Assembly: GCA_949752795.1 (NCBI GenBank)
Contig: OX457056.1
Coordinates: forward strand, 92,650,942 to 92,714,941
Origin: Hyperoodon ampullatus
Taxonomy: Eukaryota; Chordata; Mammalia; Artiodactyla; Ziphiidae
Reading direction: 5' to 3'
Length of the DNA: 64,000 nucleotides
Under the pieces are notes generated by a model, which had not been told where the DNA came from, ran no database searches, and saw only the letters and a program-made list of their open reading frames with translations. Below are positions 23,836 through 36,641 of the stretch, piece after piece; the first letter of the stretch is position 1; each line of letters opens with the position of its first letter. Made by a program: the position numbers and the translations under genes.

Positions 23836-24344
23836 CTAAAAGAGAACAAGACTGCTCATCTTGGTTATGGACGTGAGGCGGTGCTGCCAGTGGACAGAAC
23901 TGGGCCGTGACTCAGAAGGCCAGGGCTGAGTGCCCACTCAGGTGACTGACATGACCTGGGGCCAGCAGCATTGCCTCCTATGCCTCAGTTTAACCACCTA
24001 TCCCAGCAGGAATAATATTTCCCTTTAACGTCCTCATGTTGGTGTAGTGAAAATTATTGGGGTAAGATCTGGGAAATGCCCAGAAATACACCCTATGAAA
24101 TGTAATTTGTTAATAAAATAGCCCAGTGATTTATAAAATTCTCTGTCAGAGCAGGACAAGAAGAAAACCAGTTAACGCTCTGATGGCTTTCTCGTATCTG
24201 TCTTCCCTACCGTTCTCCAAAATTCAGAAAATATGGGACCTCAGAGTCTTCAGCTAAATCATCTGAGAAGAAATGAGAACTCTTTGGGCAATTGTATTTT
24301 TACGATGACGAAAGCATTGTTTTCTTCTGTATGCGTTTCATTTA
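23836..24344. other. LNX1 intron upstream of RING exon
   Basis: Unique sequence next to the splice acceptor; no other feature seen. Confidence 0.4.
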
Positions 24345-24570
24345 CTCAGTCATGTAGTGGTAAAGTGGGTTCTGGAACCACACTGCCTGGGCCAATCCCG
24401 CCACCACTGTATGACAATGATTTAAGCCTCTGTTTCCATGTCTGTAAAGTGGGGATAATAACAGACTACCTCAGAGGGTTGTTGTGAGGATTAAATGAGA
24501 TATGAGACATAAAGCTCTTAGAATTATGCCTGGAATATAGTCAGTGCCCAATAAATATTAACTATTCTTA
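24345..24570 (+). repeat. MIR SINE
   Basis: A well-preserved MIR: tggaaccacactgcctgggc, gtttccatgtctgtaaagtg, gttgttgtgaggattaaatg, cccaataaatattaac. Confidence 0.9.
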
Positions 24571-26231
24571 CATGTATTTGTTACTGAAGTCCTTCTGTCT
24601 CCAGTCTAGCTCAGTTGGCCTGGAAACGGAAAGCTATGGTTCCTCTAAGGGGTCTTTTTGCTTTGTTCTCATAGTTCTCTTTCATTCAGTTATATATATA
24701 TATATTTTTTCAAACTAGCAGAACACTATCACACTATGTATTTTCCTTTAGTATCAGAGTTTAAAATGGAGTTTTCAACATGCCTGATTAACATCTAGGA
24801 AGTCTCCTGATCAGTCAATAAACATATTTTTTGGCCTTCAGTCATTTTTATTAATGAGCTGCAGTAATGTGAGATGAGTAACAATGATAATCATAAACAT
24901 CTCTGTTTTCAAAAAACATTTTTTGAGCGCCAACCTTGAGCTAGGTAATGAGTTGGCTATGGGGGAGACTTTCAAGAGAGCTTTAAAGGACATGCCTGCC
25001 CTCATGGAGGGGTGGACATGAGCACAGTAATGAGAAGCCCGGGTAAGCAGTGCAAACAGAGGTCAGCGCTAAGGGACCCTGGGTCAACGCTCATGACAAC
25101 AAAGAATCCTGCAATACCCCAGCCCCCAACTCAACTTTCTTCTTTTCTGAAAGTAAATAAAATAACTTTAAGCTTTCCACAGGAACATAAGGACACATGA
25201 ATAACCTAACAGGAAACTAGCCACATTTGGAAACAGCACAGCAGTTATAAACTGCCTTGCAGTTTTTTCTTTTCCAAATAAAGTCCGAGGTTGTTTGTAC
25301 AAACATAGCCTTATCTCAAAAAGAAAATACATTGACTTCAAACTTTCACTGAGTCAGCTTCGTGTTTACATTTCTGTACTGCAGTAATATGGCTTGAAGA
25401 ACGCTCTGGTCAAGAGGTGGAAGTAAAGTACCCTGAATGTGAAACATTTAGAAATCATAGCATTTTATTTAGCATCAAAAGAGACCACAGGCAGCTAAGG
25501 TAGAGGGTGCAGGAGGGGGTGAAGTTGTTTCTAGTCAAATTTCATGGAAACCTACACAGCTGCTCTTCGTGCTCAAGGCTGATAGAAGGTACTGGAACCA
25601 CACAGGAAATGCTTTAAGTGGCATGAAAAACAGTTGAAAAATAAACATGAAAATGGAAATGGGCCACCCAAAGGTTATCATCTGCTATAGGAAAAGAAGG
25701 TCACCTATTTTGAACTAAAGCTCTAGATCTTTAGACCTGTAAGAGTTGGGTCAAATACTCCCACGTGTTCTTTCTTGTTGTGCAGTACTGGAGACTGATA
25801 GGAATGCAGGTGATAGCTCTGGTTGGACCAGTGGAAAAACAACGTCACATTTCTAGGCCATTCCCTTGTTGGTGAAAAGGTGGAGTTGGACCAGATTTTT
25901 GGTTTTCACTCTGCTCTGGAAGGTGTGTCAGTTGCCTCAGGGTCTTCCAGGGAAGGGAAGGGGGATGGTGGGTTGTGTCCACTTTTCCACTCCACCCAGA
26001 CCCAGCTCCACTTTTATTTCACACGTTAGATTTCTCATAATATTTGGTTCAAAACACCACGGTTTAAGTAAAAAAAAAACAAAACAAACAAAACAAAAAA
26101 ACACCATCAAACTAGATACTATGAAATCCCTTTCAGAAATAGAGTTCTATATATCTGTGCTAATAAAGTGGAGGTGTTTTATTTTGGGGTGGTTGGCTTT
26201 TGGGAAAATCTTTTTTTTTTTTTTTCTTTAT
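24571..26231. other. Unique intronic DNA
   Basis: Contains a (TA)n run near 24692..24704 and scattered A-rich runs near 26070..26100. No exons or named repeats. Confidence 0.4.
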
Positions 26232-26625
26232 AACAGCTTTTTGAGTATGCCAGGCACCATGTGCCAGGCACTATGCTGGGGCCTTATATATATTATGTTA
26301 TTTAATCCTTACAAATCCCCAGGGATTTTGTTTTGTTTTGGCAGTACGCAGGGCTCTCACTGTTGTGGCCTCTCCCGTTGCGGAGCACAGGCTCCGGACG
26401 TGCAGGCTCAGTGGCCATGGTTCATGGGCCCAGCCGCTCCGTGGCATGTGGGATCTTCCCGGACTGGGGCACGAACCCGTGTCCCCTGCATCGGCAGGCG
26501 GACTCTCAATCATGGCGCCACCAGGGGAGCCCTGTTTTGTTTTTAATTTAACAGATGAGGAAACTGAGGTACACTAGGTAAGTAACTTGTCAGTTGCACA
26601 AAAAAAGAAACAAACCAGCACGGGC
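26232..26625 (-). repeat. MIR split by a CHR SINE
   Basis: The MIR left half (tgccaggcactatgctgggg, ttatttaatccttacaaat) is followed by the SINE. The right half (cagatgaggaaactgaggta, gtaagtaacttgtcagttgc) continues after about 26540 in the same orientation. Confidence 0.85.
26330..26533 (-). mobile_element. CHR-type SINE inserted in MIR
   Basis: The reverse orientation runs from a mixed TG tail (ttttgttttg) through gcagtacgcagggctctcac to gccaccaggggagccc. The ttttgtttt-like sequence on both sides is the probable target duplication. Open frames of 71 to 226 codons crossing it are artefacts. Confidence 0.9.
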
Positions 26626-27872
26626 TCCTGACTCCTTACTGCTCTTCACCATTTTGCCACTTTTCTCCCAGCATCTTTTTTGATTATGACCAGTGAGAAT
26701 CCCAAAATGTAACTAACTAAATAAAAGAGCCCCAGGAAATTAGAAGGTTAAAAATCTCTTTAGGCCATATTGCAGATGGGTTTTCCCAAGATCTCTGAAT
26801 AAAAAGATGCTTTGACTTTACTGAGTGTTAAAATGCCTGACACAGGATGAGTGAATTGGGGCAAGCAAAAAAGGCAGGTTTTAGCTCCAACGCTAATTTG
26901 TTTTTGTTTTCTTTCTTTTTTATCTGAGACGAATTTGAATTCCCTAGCAATTGTCCCTATGAGAAAACCAGATTCTTCACATAATATTAATGTAAACACT
27001 GCTGTATATATTTTTCAACTTCGCTTTAGGCTAAATAAAGCCTATATGTGTGTCTATATGAATAGACACAGATTAAAAGAGAACTGGCTGACAAAACAGT
27101 TTGGGCTCTAAAGAAAGAACTAGGTAGACTTTAAAAAAATGCGATTCATATCATTTACCTGACGTTTCTTATTTCCAGTTTACATCTTATAAGCATGTAT
27201 GATGTATCATGTTTTTAGACATATATGTGCCTTGCTGATGAGCTGAGAAGAAATTATCAAAAGTCATTAAGGCTTAAAAGGTAAACTCTTTTCTCCCCTA
27301 AAAGTGAGTGAGAGGGCCTATCCATCCACATCAGTCAGTGTGTCAGCTGTCAGCACTCTGATCCTGGCTGGGGTAAGGCAAGAGAGCTGCAGGGTGGTTT
27401 TTTTGCAGTTTGGAATGAGAAAGAGCAGGAAGTAGATTGCCTCCTTGGGTGTGTGGTTTGGTGTGGAACTCTTATTCTGCCTTGATACAATGCTCTTGTG
27501 ACTTAGGAACCATTTTTCCTCCTTCTCCTCTTATGTAGGGTAGAAGAGACACCCGAGGGGACTTTTATAGAAATGTGTAGTCCACCAATGTCATGCCAGG
27601 AAGTGCCAGGGAAAATAACAAAATCTCCATTTCTGTTTGTCCTTAATCCCTGCTTCCTTTCCCACTGGTTTATCTTGCCTGAAATCTGTCCAGAACTTTT
27701 TTCTACCTAACTTTCAAATTCTAAACGTTTGTGGCTTGTCAACAAAGATACATTTCATAGCAAAGGTGAATCAGCACCATCCGCAGCCAAGAGGGTCGTT
27801 AGAGGTCATAGGTACACTGTCGCCTGCACTGGAAAATTCAATAGAATGAAGACTTAATATCCTTAAGAACAG
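26626..27872. other. Unique intronic DNA
   Basis: No exon or repeat recognised; moderately AT-rich. Confidence 0.4.
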
Positions 27873-28460
27873 GCTTCAGGAGGGAGATTAAGAGGTATAA
27901 ACTTCCAGCTACAAAATGAAGGAGTCAGGGGGTGAAATAATACAGTCAATAATAATGTGTAGTATCTTCATATGGTGACATATCATAATTAGATTATCGT
28001 GGTGATCATCTTGTAATGTCTAGAAATATCAAGTCACTATGCAGTGTACCAGGAACTAACATGGTGCTGGAGGTCAATCATACTTCAACAAACAAACAAA
28101 CTCAGAGAAAAAGAGATCAGATTTATGGTTACCAGAGTGGGGGGAAGGGGGGATGGGTCAAGGTGGTCAAAAGATACAAATTTCCAGTTATAGGATAAAT
28201 AAGCACTAGGGATGTAATGTACAACATGATTAATAAAGTCAACACTGCCATACGTTATATATAAAAGAGAGTAAATGCTAAGAATTCTCATCACAAGGGA
28301 AACAATTTTTTCCTTTATTTTATATCTATATGAGATGATGAATGTTCACTAAACTTACTGTGGTAATCATTTCATGATGTATGTATGTCAAATTATAATG
28401 CTGTATACTTTATACAGTACTGTATGTCAATTATATCTCAGTAAAACTGGATGATAAAAA
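27873..28460 (+). mobile_element. Two adjacent old L1 3' ends
   Basis: Two L1 tail segments follow each other. 27873..28087 has aagaggtataaacttccagc and ends atacttcaa. 28088..28460 starts aacaaacaaactcagagaaa, repeats the motif agatacaaatttccagttat and ends attatatctcagtaaaactg. They are either two insertions or a tandem duplication of related 3' UTR. Confidence 0.7.
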
Positions 28461-29454
28461 AGCACACACACAAAAGAACAGCCTTTGGGATATAGCCTAT
28501 TTGGAAGTAGAAAAAATTTTGTATGAGATAACCTACCAGAACAATGGGGTCCCTGGTGGCTATTGTCCCACTAAGTTTCCTTTAAATGCACACTGCCTTT
28601 ATAGAAAATGGTTAACTGATGTAGTCAGAATAATCCATGTACTCCACTTTGGAAAGGTGCTATAAACATGTCATCTGGCATGCTGCACTGACAATTTCAC
28701 ATTTTCCTTCTACTGAAAAGTCAAGACATGACTCTAAAGCATCTCTTGAATAGTTGCATGAATCCCATGTGCTATTCAAACAACAGTAATGGGACCTCAT
28801 AATATTAAAAAGAATGTATCCTTGTAGTCAAATGGCAGTGTGTCCTGCATTGGTACTTTACCCTTGACAAACACGAATCATGGTAGCCAGAAACTTTTTG
28901 GGTTGAAAGGGAGCCTTGAGAGATGGTCCTTAGATGAAATAGGCCTTTATTACTTTATAAAATAGATCATTCTGCCTTTGGATAGCTCTAATTTCCTAGG
29001 GAGGGAAAGTCCATATAGTGACCAAAAATTTGCCTCCCTGGAACTCACCCACCCCCTCATGGGTGCCATTTAGAATATGTCTAATTCCTTAAATCCCTCA
29101 ATTCTATGAAGACAGCCCCCAAGTCCTCTCCTAGGTTCAGTAGCCTTAGGTGCATCTGACATTCCTTCAGGTTTCCTTCAGACTCCAAGAGGCTGACCAC
29201 GCTCTTCTGAAAGCTCCCAACTTAACAGTGTCCTTCCTACAATTTATGGATAGCATCCAGGACAGAATGAAGCGGGAATAACCAACTGCTCCCACAGCCA
29301 AAGACTGCATCTGCTTTCTTGGTGGCAATACACGCCTTGGCTGTTGCTGCAGTCCTGACGGGGCTGAGCACAGGACACTGCCCTGAGGCCTGAAGGAATC
29401 TATTAGCAATTCTTGGCCACAGAGGGAAAAAAAAATTAAGGGTAATAAGGTAGA
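28461..29454. other. Intronic DNA, possible decayed CR1/L3-type LINE
   Basis: Parts of 28940..29440 (gatagctctaatttcctagg, agtcctctcctaggttcag) resemble old CR1/L3 remains, with low certainty. Nothing else recognised. Confidence 0.3.
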
Positions 29455-29469
29455 GAAGTAGATACTTTT

Positions 29470-29643
29470 TTTTTGTGGCCTCTCCCGTTGCGGAGCACAG
29501 GCTCCGGACGCGCAGGCTCAGCGGCCATGGCTCACGGGCCCAGCCACTCCGCGGCACGTGGGATCTTCCTGGACCGGGCACGAACCCGTGTCCCCTGCAT
29601 CGGCAGGCGGACTCTCAACCACTGTGCCACCAGGGAAGCCAGG
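29470..29643 (-). mobile_element. CHR-type SINE lacking its usual 3' end
   Basis: It is flanked by the 15-bp perfect duplication gaagtagatactttt (29455..29469 and 29644..29658). The T tail joins directly to gtggcctctcccgttgcgg; the usual gcggtacgcgggcctctcactgtt-type piece is missing. The 5' end (ccaccagggaagcc) is intact. Confidence 0.93.
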
Positions 29644-29658
29644 GAAGTAGATACTTTT

Positions 29659-30245
29659 AAAAGCAAAAGCAAGGGCTAGGAACAGTTTAGAAAATGCAAA
29701 GATATTTAGTGGCATTAGTTAGATTTATATAAACAGAATAAAGTCCTCAATGGTTAAACAGTTCCAGTATTAGAATTCTCAGCGTATAATCTGATCTGAA
29801 GAATGGATGGTATTTGGGGAATTTGGGGCTCTCCCATTTGTTTGTAAGCATTCCTTTATTTTGACAACTCTTGTTGTTCTAAAATATCCTGACATATGTA
29901 ACACAAAAGAAATGGAAATCATTTAAACAAATGGTAAATCAGAGATAATTTTTCCTATCCAGAGCATTAACATTGATGAGCTTTCACTGAAATTCACTAA
30001 TAAATGAAAACATTAAAATAGTGGCAGGCCAAGGGCAGCTGACGGAGGGGTGGGCGATGGGATAAACTAGAAATCCTGAAGCTCCAGATGATCTTTGAGA
30101 AGGAAAGTGTGTGAGGAGCCTTATTAGTCAGGCACCTTGGACCATTAGCGTTCTCCCCTTATCTGTCAGAAAGCCTTGCTTCTGGAAAATTCCTACTTAG
30201 CCTACGACAAACACTGTCAGAAAAAATCCACTGAAGACATTCCTA
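29659..30245. other. Unique intronic DNA
   Basis: No feature recognised. Confidence 0.4.
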
Positions 30246-30254
30246 AATAACAGA

Positions 30255-30261
<7 letters not shown>

Positions 30262-30299
<38 letters not shown>

Positions 30300-30493
30300 C
30301 GGTACGCGGGCCTCTCACTGTTGTGGCCCCTCCCGTTGCTGAGAACAGGCTCCGGACGTGCAGGCTCAGCGGCCATGGCTCACGGGCCTAGCGGCGGCTC
30401 CGCATCACGCGGGATCTTCCCAGACTGGGGCATGAACCCGCGTCCCCCGCATCGGCAGGCGGACTCTCCACCACTGCGCCACCAGGGAAGCCC
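30262..30493 (-). mobile_element. CHR-type SINE with long T tail
   Basis: A full-length reverse copy with about 39 T before atgcggtacgcgggcc. The flanking 16-bp perfect duplication aataacagatactttt lies at 30246..30261 and 30494..30509. The long homogeneous tail and clean duplication point to a young insertion. It has a 3-bp insertion-like change (gcggcggctcc) in the body. Confidence 0.95.
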
Positions 30494-30509
30494 AATAACA
30501 GATACTTTT

Positions 30510-31689
30510 ATCCTATCAGCACTATGTGGTCCGTGTTGCAGCCTAAGGCAAAAGGAAATGTGAGTACTGATATACATGTTTTTGTGTATTTTTTTAATGG
30601 TTAATTTTCCCCCAGATCATTAAGACAGTTGTAAAAATGTGGGAGACATGAAAAATATGTATATTAAATGTACAACATTATTTTAAGTTTAAATATTTTA
30701 CTTATACTAAAACCAGAATTTTTTCCCCATAGTTTCATTTTCCTGGCTTTAAAGGACGCAAGCCCATCAATACTATTTTCAAAATCTACCTCTTTGCCTG
30801 TCTGATATTCAGTTGAGGAAATTGCCATGTCTGACAATTTCTTTTGACCAAGTGATCATCTTAAATAACCTTTAGATAACTTGAGCTACCAATCCTTGTC
30901 TTTATTTAAATTCTGATCACCATGGATTTCTTTTGCATTAATTTTGGCTTTTAAAAATAATACATTAAAATATTATTTATAGTGATCACTAAGTTTTCTT
31001 TGGTGCCCCCTTAAAATCTGCACCCTAAGGTGAGTGCCACATTTGCCTCACCTACTCATGGCCATGTCACTGTTATTTTTAGAGACTCAGGTAGAGAGAG
31101 TAGGGTGTTGAGGCTGTGGTTAGGACCCAGATCAGCTTCCAACACCTCCTGTGGGCCTCAATCTTTTCCTTGCACCCGCCCTGGTTCTCAGCCAGGTGCA
31201 ACGGCAAAAGTGGAGAATTACAACCTTGTCACAGGTGTGCCACTAAATTTTAACCAAGGTCTAAATTGACTGCTCTAACTGATTGTTATGCTTGATAGAG
31301 GCACCAGGTGAGCCGTTTGCTGAAGGGCTCATGAGGCAAGAGGAAGAACTGGCTTCAAATGAGAGGAAGAAAGTGTAACCTACAGCCAGGTCCCCAAAAC
31401 GATCACAAAACTATTGGATCCTGAAAGAGCTTTGTTCTGTGAGTGTATAAGAGAGCCCAGTCAAGTGATAGAAACCATTCTCTAGAGCAAGGACACTCTG
31501 TGGACTGTGGCTATACAAACAGCATGAGACTCTGCCCTACTGTAGTCAGTGTGCTTCATAATTTTTGCTGACTTATTTAATGTTCCAAATCTTTGAATCC
31601 CTTCAACCAACCTTAATGTTTTATAGTGTGTCTCAAACACGTAAAGACTAAGAATCCCTTAGTCTTTCCCTTCAAGAAACTAAGCTTGT
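30510..31689. other. Unique intronic DNA
   Basis: No exon, RNA gene or named repeat recognised. Confidence 0.4.
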
Positions 31690-31913
31690 GGGGAGGGATA
31701 AACTAGGAGGTTGGGATTAACATATACACACTACTATATATAAAATAGATAACCAACAAGGATCTACTGTATAGCACAGGGAACTATATTTAATATTTTC
31801 TAATAACCTATAAGGGAAGAGAATCTGAAGAAGAATATATATATTACTGAATCGCTGTGCTGTACACCTGAAACTAAAACGATATTGTAAAACAACTATA
31901 CTTCAATTAAAAA
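31690..31913 (+). mobile_element. 5'-truncated L1 3' end (second subfamily)
   Basis: Tail words aactaggaggttgggattaa, gtatagcacagggaactata, gctgtacacctgaaactaa and an A-rich end. This is a different 3' UTR type from the L1 tail at 10309. No clear target duplication. Confidence 0.85.
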
Positions 31914-34134
31914 ATTTTTTTTAAATCCAAGATGAATTAGCCATCAAAACAAAACTGAGCTTAAGGTTTTCCTGTTGTTGATGATACTTTAAAATCTGGA
32001 TGAAGCTGCACAGGGCAGAAAGGCTGCAGAGTTGGTTTGAAACTGGTCACTAAGGCCACACCTTAGTGCAGAGATCACAGTCACAGGAACACCATCTGGG
32101 ACCATGAAGACCAGAAATACACCCACAGAGGAATAGGGTAGACTAGTGCCAATAAATTCTTCACACCAGTAGCCTCGTCTCTCTTTCTAAAATGATTATC
32201 TAGCAGGCATGTTTGTCTAACCACTGCCATAGCTCTGGCTTCAACTCCTAAATTAGATTATTGGGGGAAAGTAATTGCCAAAGTTAGGGCAAATTCTATC
32301 TTCCTCTATTAAACAAAGTAAATTTACAGTTACATTTTAAATTATAGATAAATTATGTGAGACTGGGAGGTATCAAAGTGCCATCAATTTTTTTATAAAT
32401 ACCAACTGTGAACTAAGGTGTATAAGAGGATGAAGAAATGCTCTGTGGGCTATTCCTTAGCTTATAGACACATATGTAACAGGGAGAAATTAGTGCTTTA
32501 GTGACCTGAATAAAAATAGTCACACACTGGATAAAAACTGTCTTTGAACAAAGAGCCTAGGTTGGAAGTGGAGGCTGGGAAGGCAGGGGCGCCATATGCA
32601 TTGCAGAGGACAGACAGAGGGAACAGAGGGAGGGCAGGTGCATATGGGCTGCTGCAAAGGTCAAGGTTAGCTCTGCTCCTACTTAATATCTAAATCAGTG
32701 GTCTCCGAGAGAGTAAGCAATTCACTAACGCAGTCTGTGAATGACACTAGTCTGCATAGTGTTGCCAACACTAGAAAAGACAGAAAAAATATATATAAAT
32801 GGTCTTTAAAGAAGTTGAAATATGGTCAGGAAATGAAAGAACTGAACTAAAAGGAGACAATGTAATATATCTGGAGTCAATAACTGAGAACACAGATGTT
32901 CAGAAAGTGGGGAAAACAAGGGAAGTGTTAAGTGAGAAGAGTCCCGGGTGGCAAGCCAATGAGATGCAAGTTTTAGAAGTTAGTGATGGACTTTCACAAG
33001 CCCGAGGAGCTTTGCCTCTTTTGACAGATTTTACTGTCTTTCCCCTGGGGTGTCATGGCACACCTTTAAAACTTGGGTTTGTTTGTAAGAACTCTGGCCC
33101 AGAAGAGATATCCTTCCAGTTCCTGGTCTACAAACACGGTGAAATGGAGCAGATCTCCTGCCAATAACAAAAATGAAAGTAGAGTATTTTGCATTGACCA
33201 AGGGCTCTGTTCATGCATCTAGTTGCCATAGGGTCCTGGGAAGTACTGATGTCAGAGGAGAAGCATGGTAAAGAAGCAGGCTGGCCTTCTTCCACTCAAG
33301 GCTGAAAAACGTACTCAGGAAATGCTTATGGTTTTTTTTAAACAGATAACCAAGCTTTAAGGAAGGAAGGACAAGGCGGAGGAAGGTATTTGAATTCTCA
33401 ACATTTTTCTACTGTTTCACTTCTACAGGTGTTCACGCATCATCTATTACCTGCCTGACATTTGTCTGCATTTCTGTGGGAGTTCCCATAGCAATTCAAT
33501 TTCATCCTCAATGAGTTTAAGTCTATTATGAAAATGGAGCTTACATATAGAAAAAAAAAAAGTTAAAACACTGCAAGAGAATCCACAATGAGTATGGTCC
33601 TCCAAAATAGGAGCCAGGGACGTAAGTGTGGAGGGAAAGAAGTGAGAGAGCAGTGTAGTCTGGCCCAGAACAGTCAAGGAAAGTTCATGGAACAGATGGT
33701 CCTCAGGGAGGATCATGAAAGATAAATGGGATTTGGACAAGTGGGAAGAAATCCAGGTGGGAGGAAGAACCTGAGCAAATTCCTCAATCAAGGAAGAGGA
33801 AGAGGAATCCACTCGTTGGTGTCTGATGTTCCCACATGATGATCTGTATTTGAGATTTTAAAATTATTTAGAAGTCACAGGATTTTGAGTTGGGTAATGA
33901 TCTTAGGTTCTCACCAAGTGCAAGAATCCTCTTTACAGCATCCCAGACAGATGACCTATCAGCTTCTGTTTGAAACACCTCCAGTGATGGGGAGCTCATC
34001 AGTTTGCCAACAGCTGAATGCTTCCCTCTTGTTAGTATAACCTTTGGCTCTTGTTCCGCCTTTCAGTGTAACATAGATCACATTCATTCCCTCAAAACAT
34101 GACGGCCCCCCAAATTAAAGACAGCATTGTGGTT
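31914..34134. other. Intronic DNA with two unassigned open frames
   Basis: A 122-codon frame (32799..33167, plus) and a 121-codon frame (33447..33812, minus) are the longest here. Neither shows a family motif, a signal peptide or splice-site framing I can recognise. 33900..34130 has text (cacctccagtgatggggag) like old CR1/L3 LINE remains. I do not call a gene. Confidence 0.3.
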
Positions 34135-34150
34135 TCTCTCTTGTCTTTTT

Positions 34151-34364
34151 TTTTTTTTTTTTTTTTTTTTTGCGGTACATAGGCCTCTCACTGTTGTGGC
34201 CTCTCCCGTTGCAGAGCACAGGCTCTGGATGCGCAGGCTCAACAGCCATGGCTCACGGGCCTAGCCGCTCCACGGCGTGTGGGATTTTCGTGGACCGGGG
34301 CACAAACCCATATCCCCTGCATCGGCAGGCGGACTCTCAACCACTGCGCCACCAGGGAATCCCG
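34151..34364 (-). mobile_element. CHR-type SINE
   Basis: Reverse copy with a T tail and body tgcggtacataggcctctca to caccagggaatccc. Flanking 16-bp duplication tctctcttgtcttttt at 34135..34150 and 34365..34380. Confidence 0.94.
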
Positions 34365-34795
34365 TCTCTCTTGTCTTTTTGTCTCTGGTTCTTCCAGTTG
34401 TCTTCCTGGGTAGTCCAGGTAGTGCTAAAGTGTCCACCCAGGATGCCCTCTAGTTTGTTAAGGTCCCTTTGAAAACATGGCTCCTGGAAGTGAAAACTTG
34501 TGGTTTGGGCTCAGGGCTCAGTGGAATAATCACTTCCTTAACCAGGATATTACTTGTCTATCAAAGCAACCTAAAATGACCTTTACTGATTTGCTTTTGT
34601 AGATAAATTACACTATTGACTAAAAAAATTCGGTAGGTCTTTAGAATATAAAACACTTAACTATTGTACTTTGAACATAGGAATAAATAAGGGTAGTGGT
34701 GAAGGCTGCCAATTCTAACTCTCCTTGCTGGATTCTGCACAATATTTCAGCCTCTAAGTGGACAAGGAATTTCTCTATAAGTAGTGGGAGGGGCC

Positions 34796-35240
34796 TATGT
34801 GAAGGAATGTCCCCCCAAAAGATATACCCACATCCTAACCCCCAGAACTTGTGGATGTGACTTGATTAGAAAAAGCTTTTGATGATTTAATTAAGTTAAA
34901 GATCTTGAAATGAGATCATCCTGGATTATCTGATTTATCCTAAATCCAATGACAAGTGTCTTTTTAGGAGACAGAAGAAAAGACACAGATACAGACGAGA
35001 GGGTGATGTGAAGACAGAGATAGAGACTGGAGGGATGCAGCCACAAGCCTGGAATACCTGGAGGCACCAGAAGCTGGGAGACGCAAAGAAGGATTCTTTC
35101 CTGGAGCTTCCAGAGGAAGCAAGGCTCTGCCAACACCTTGATTTCAAACTTCTGGCCTCCAGAACTGTGAGAAAATAAATCTGTGCTGTTTTAAGATGCC
35201 AAGTTTAATTTGTTACAGCGGCAATATGAAGTGAATACAG
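34796..35240 (+). mobile_element. MLT1-class MaLR LTR
   Basis: Same LTR type as the copy at 7081: ccccaaaagatatacccaca, gagatcatcctggattatc, tccagaactgtgagaaaata and end gaagtgaatacag. The first few bases are missing. The two LTRs are 27 kb apart and diverged, so they are separate insertions. Confidence 0.85.
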
Positions 35241-36199
35241 GGTCTCTGTATTTCCAGGGGTATTCCCCAGGAATGCGGTACACATTCTGCAGGATCCTCT
35301 CCAACGCTTGTCTACACGGTTTAGGGTTTAGGAACAATATGCTGAGTGGCAGCCACTTAGATAGCTACATACTTCGGGATAGCAGTTCTGCCCTGGTATA
35401 AAAACCTAATAATTTTCTTTTAATCCATTGTTAAGTTAGAACACAGATGTCTTCAGAGATGACTGTTAAACCAAATTTGCTAGGGCCCCAAAGGGGAAAA
35501 AAGACTACAGGTAGAATAGCTGAGTTTGTATGTGTGCTGTGGAAGACATAATACAAGCATAATGATAATAATTAATGAGGAGTTTGAAAACACCAGATGA
35601 CTCATATATTAACATGAGTATGCAGAAGCCTAAGCACTCAGCATACTATTCAAACAGGCCATACGACTGACCGAAGTAGTCATAAGCAAGTTATGTAAAT
35701 CATCTCAACAAATAGCAATGACATATTTAGTCCTCACCATCATATGTGTGCTGTTGTCATGCTCTACACCAAGAGGCTACTAAAGAAAATTCTTGGAGAG
35801 TTTCCACTCTGCTGTTGGTGAAGTCTTTTATGTCCTTGTGACAAATGCATCAAACACAAGAAGCGACTAAGAGTCATTGGAAAATAATGGTGGAATTTAA
35901 GTCCACACATTTCAAGTCACATATTAGTGATACTAAAAAAAAAAAGTCTCTGGTTAATTGGGACAGAATCTAACAGTGGTTCAATCTACCATGTCAAGGA
36001 GCATGGCTCCCTGGAACAGGGGGGGAGAAGTTCTTCTAGAAAGGCAGGCACAGAAGGGCAGGGGTGAAGAGAACAGGAATAAAGAGATAAGCATAGAAAC
36101 CGCAAATCTCAAATTTGGAGGTCATCTTGTCTACCCTCTACCTGAATCCCAGGAATCCCTTCTCTCCTCTCCTTTTAGAATATAATATAAAATAAAACA
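35241..36199. other. Unique intronic DNA
   Basis: No exon or named repeat; a poly-A run near 35935. Confidence 0.4.
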
Positions 36200-36350
36200 T
36201 AATGATTATTACTATTTAATGAGCAGTTCACTAAGTGCAAGATACTATGCTGGGTACTTTTCATGTATTATCTCATTTAATCTTTAGAATAATCCTATGA
36301 GATCAGTGATTATAGTCTTTATTTTACAGATGAGCGGTATATGCTTCTAA
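36200..36350 (-). repeat. MIR SINE
   Basis: Reverse MIR: gatactatgctgggtacttt, attatctcatttaatcttta, ttattttacagatgag. Confidence 0.75.
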
Positions 36351-36641
36351 AGAAACACAAATCTTCTTTGTCACTCATTCATTCAGCAAATAGGTACCAG
36401 GTACTAAATATACCAAAAAACAATCACCTTCAGTGACAGGGAACTCAGTGCCCTAAAAGGCAAACTACTGGATTTTTGGACAACTCGAATTTTTAGAAAG
36501 TTCTTCCTTATATTGATCTGAAATATATCTGTGGGTAACTAAGGAACAGGTCACTGTGGTGTCCTCATGTCCCTTAGAACAAAATAAGAGGAAAAGATGG
36601 ATGTAAGAAGTTTATAGGGGACAACCAACATTTTCTGTTTT

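Noticed and set aside
25866..26546. 226-codon plus-strand open frame
   Set aside because: Its second half is antisense CHR SINE and the rest crosses A/T runs. There is no conserved domain.
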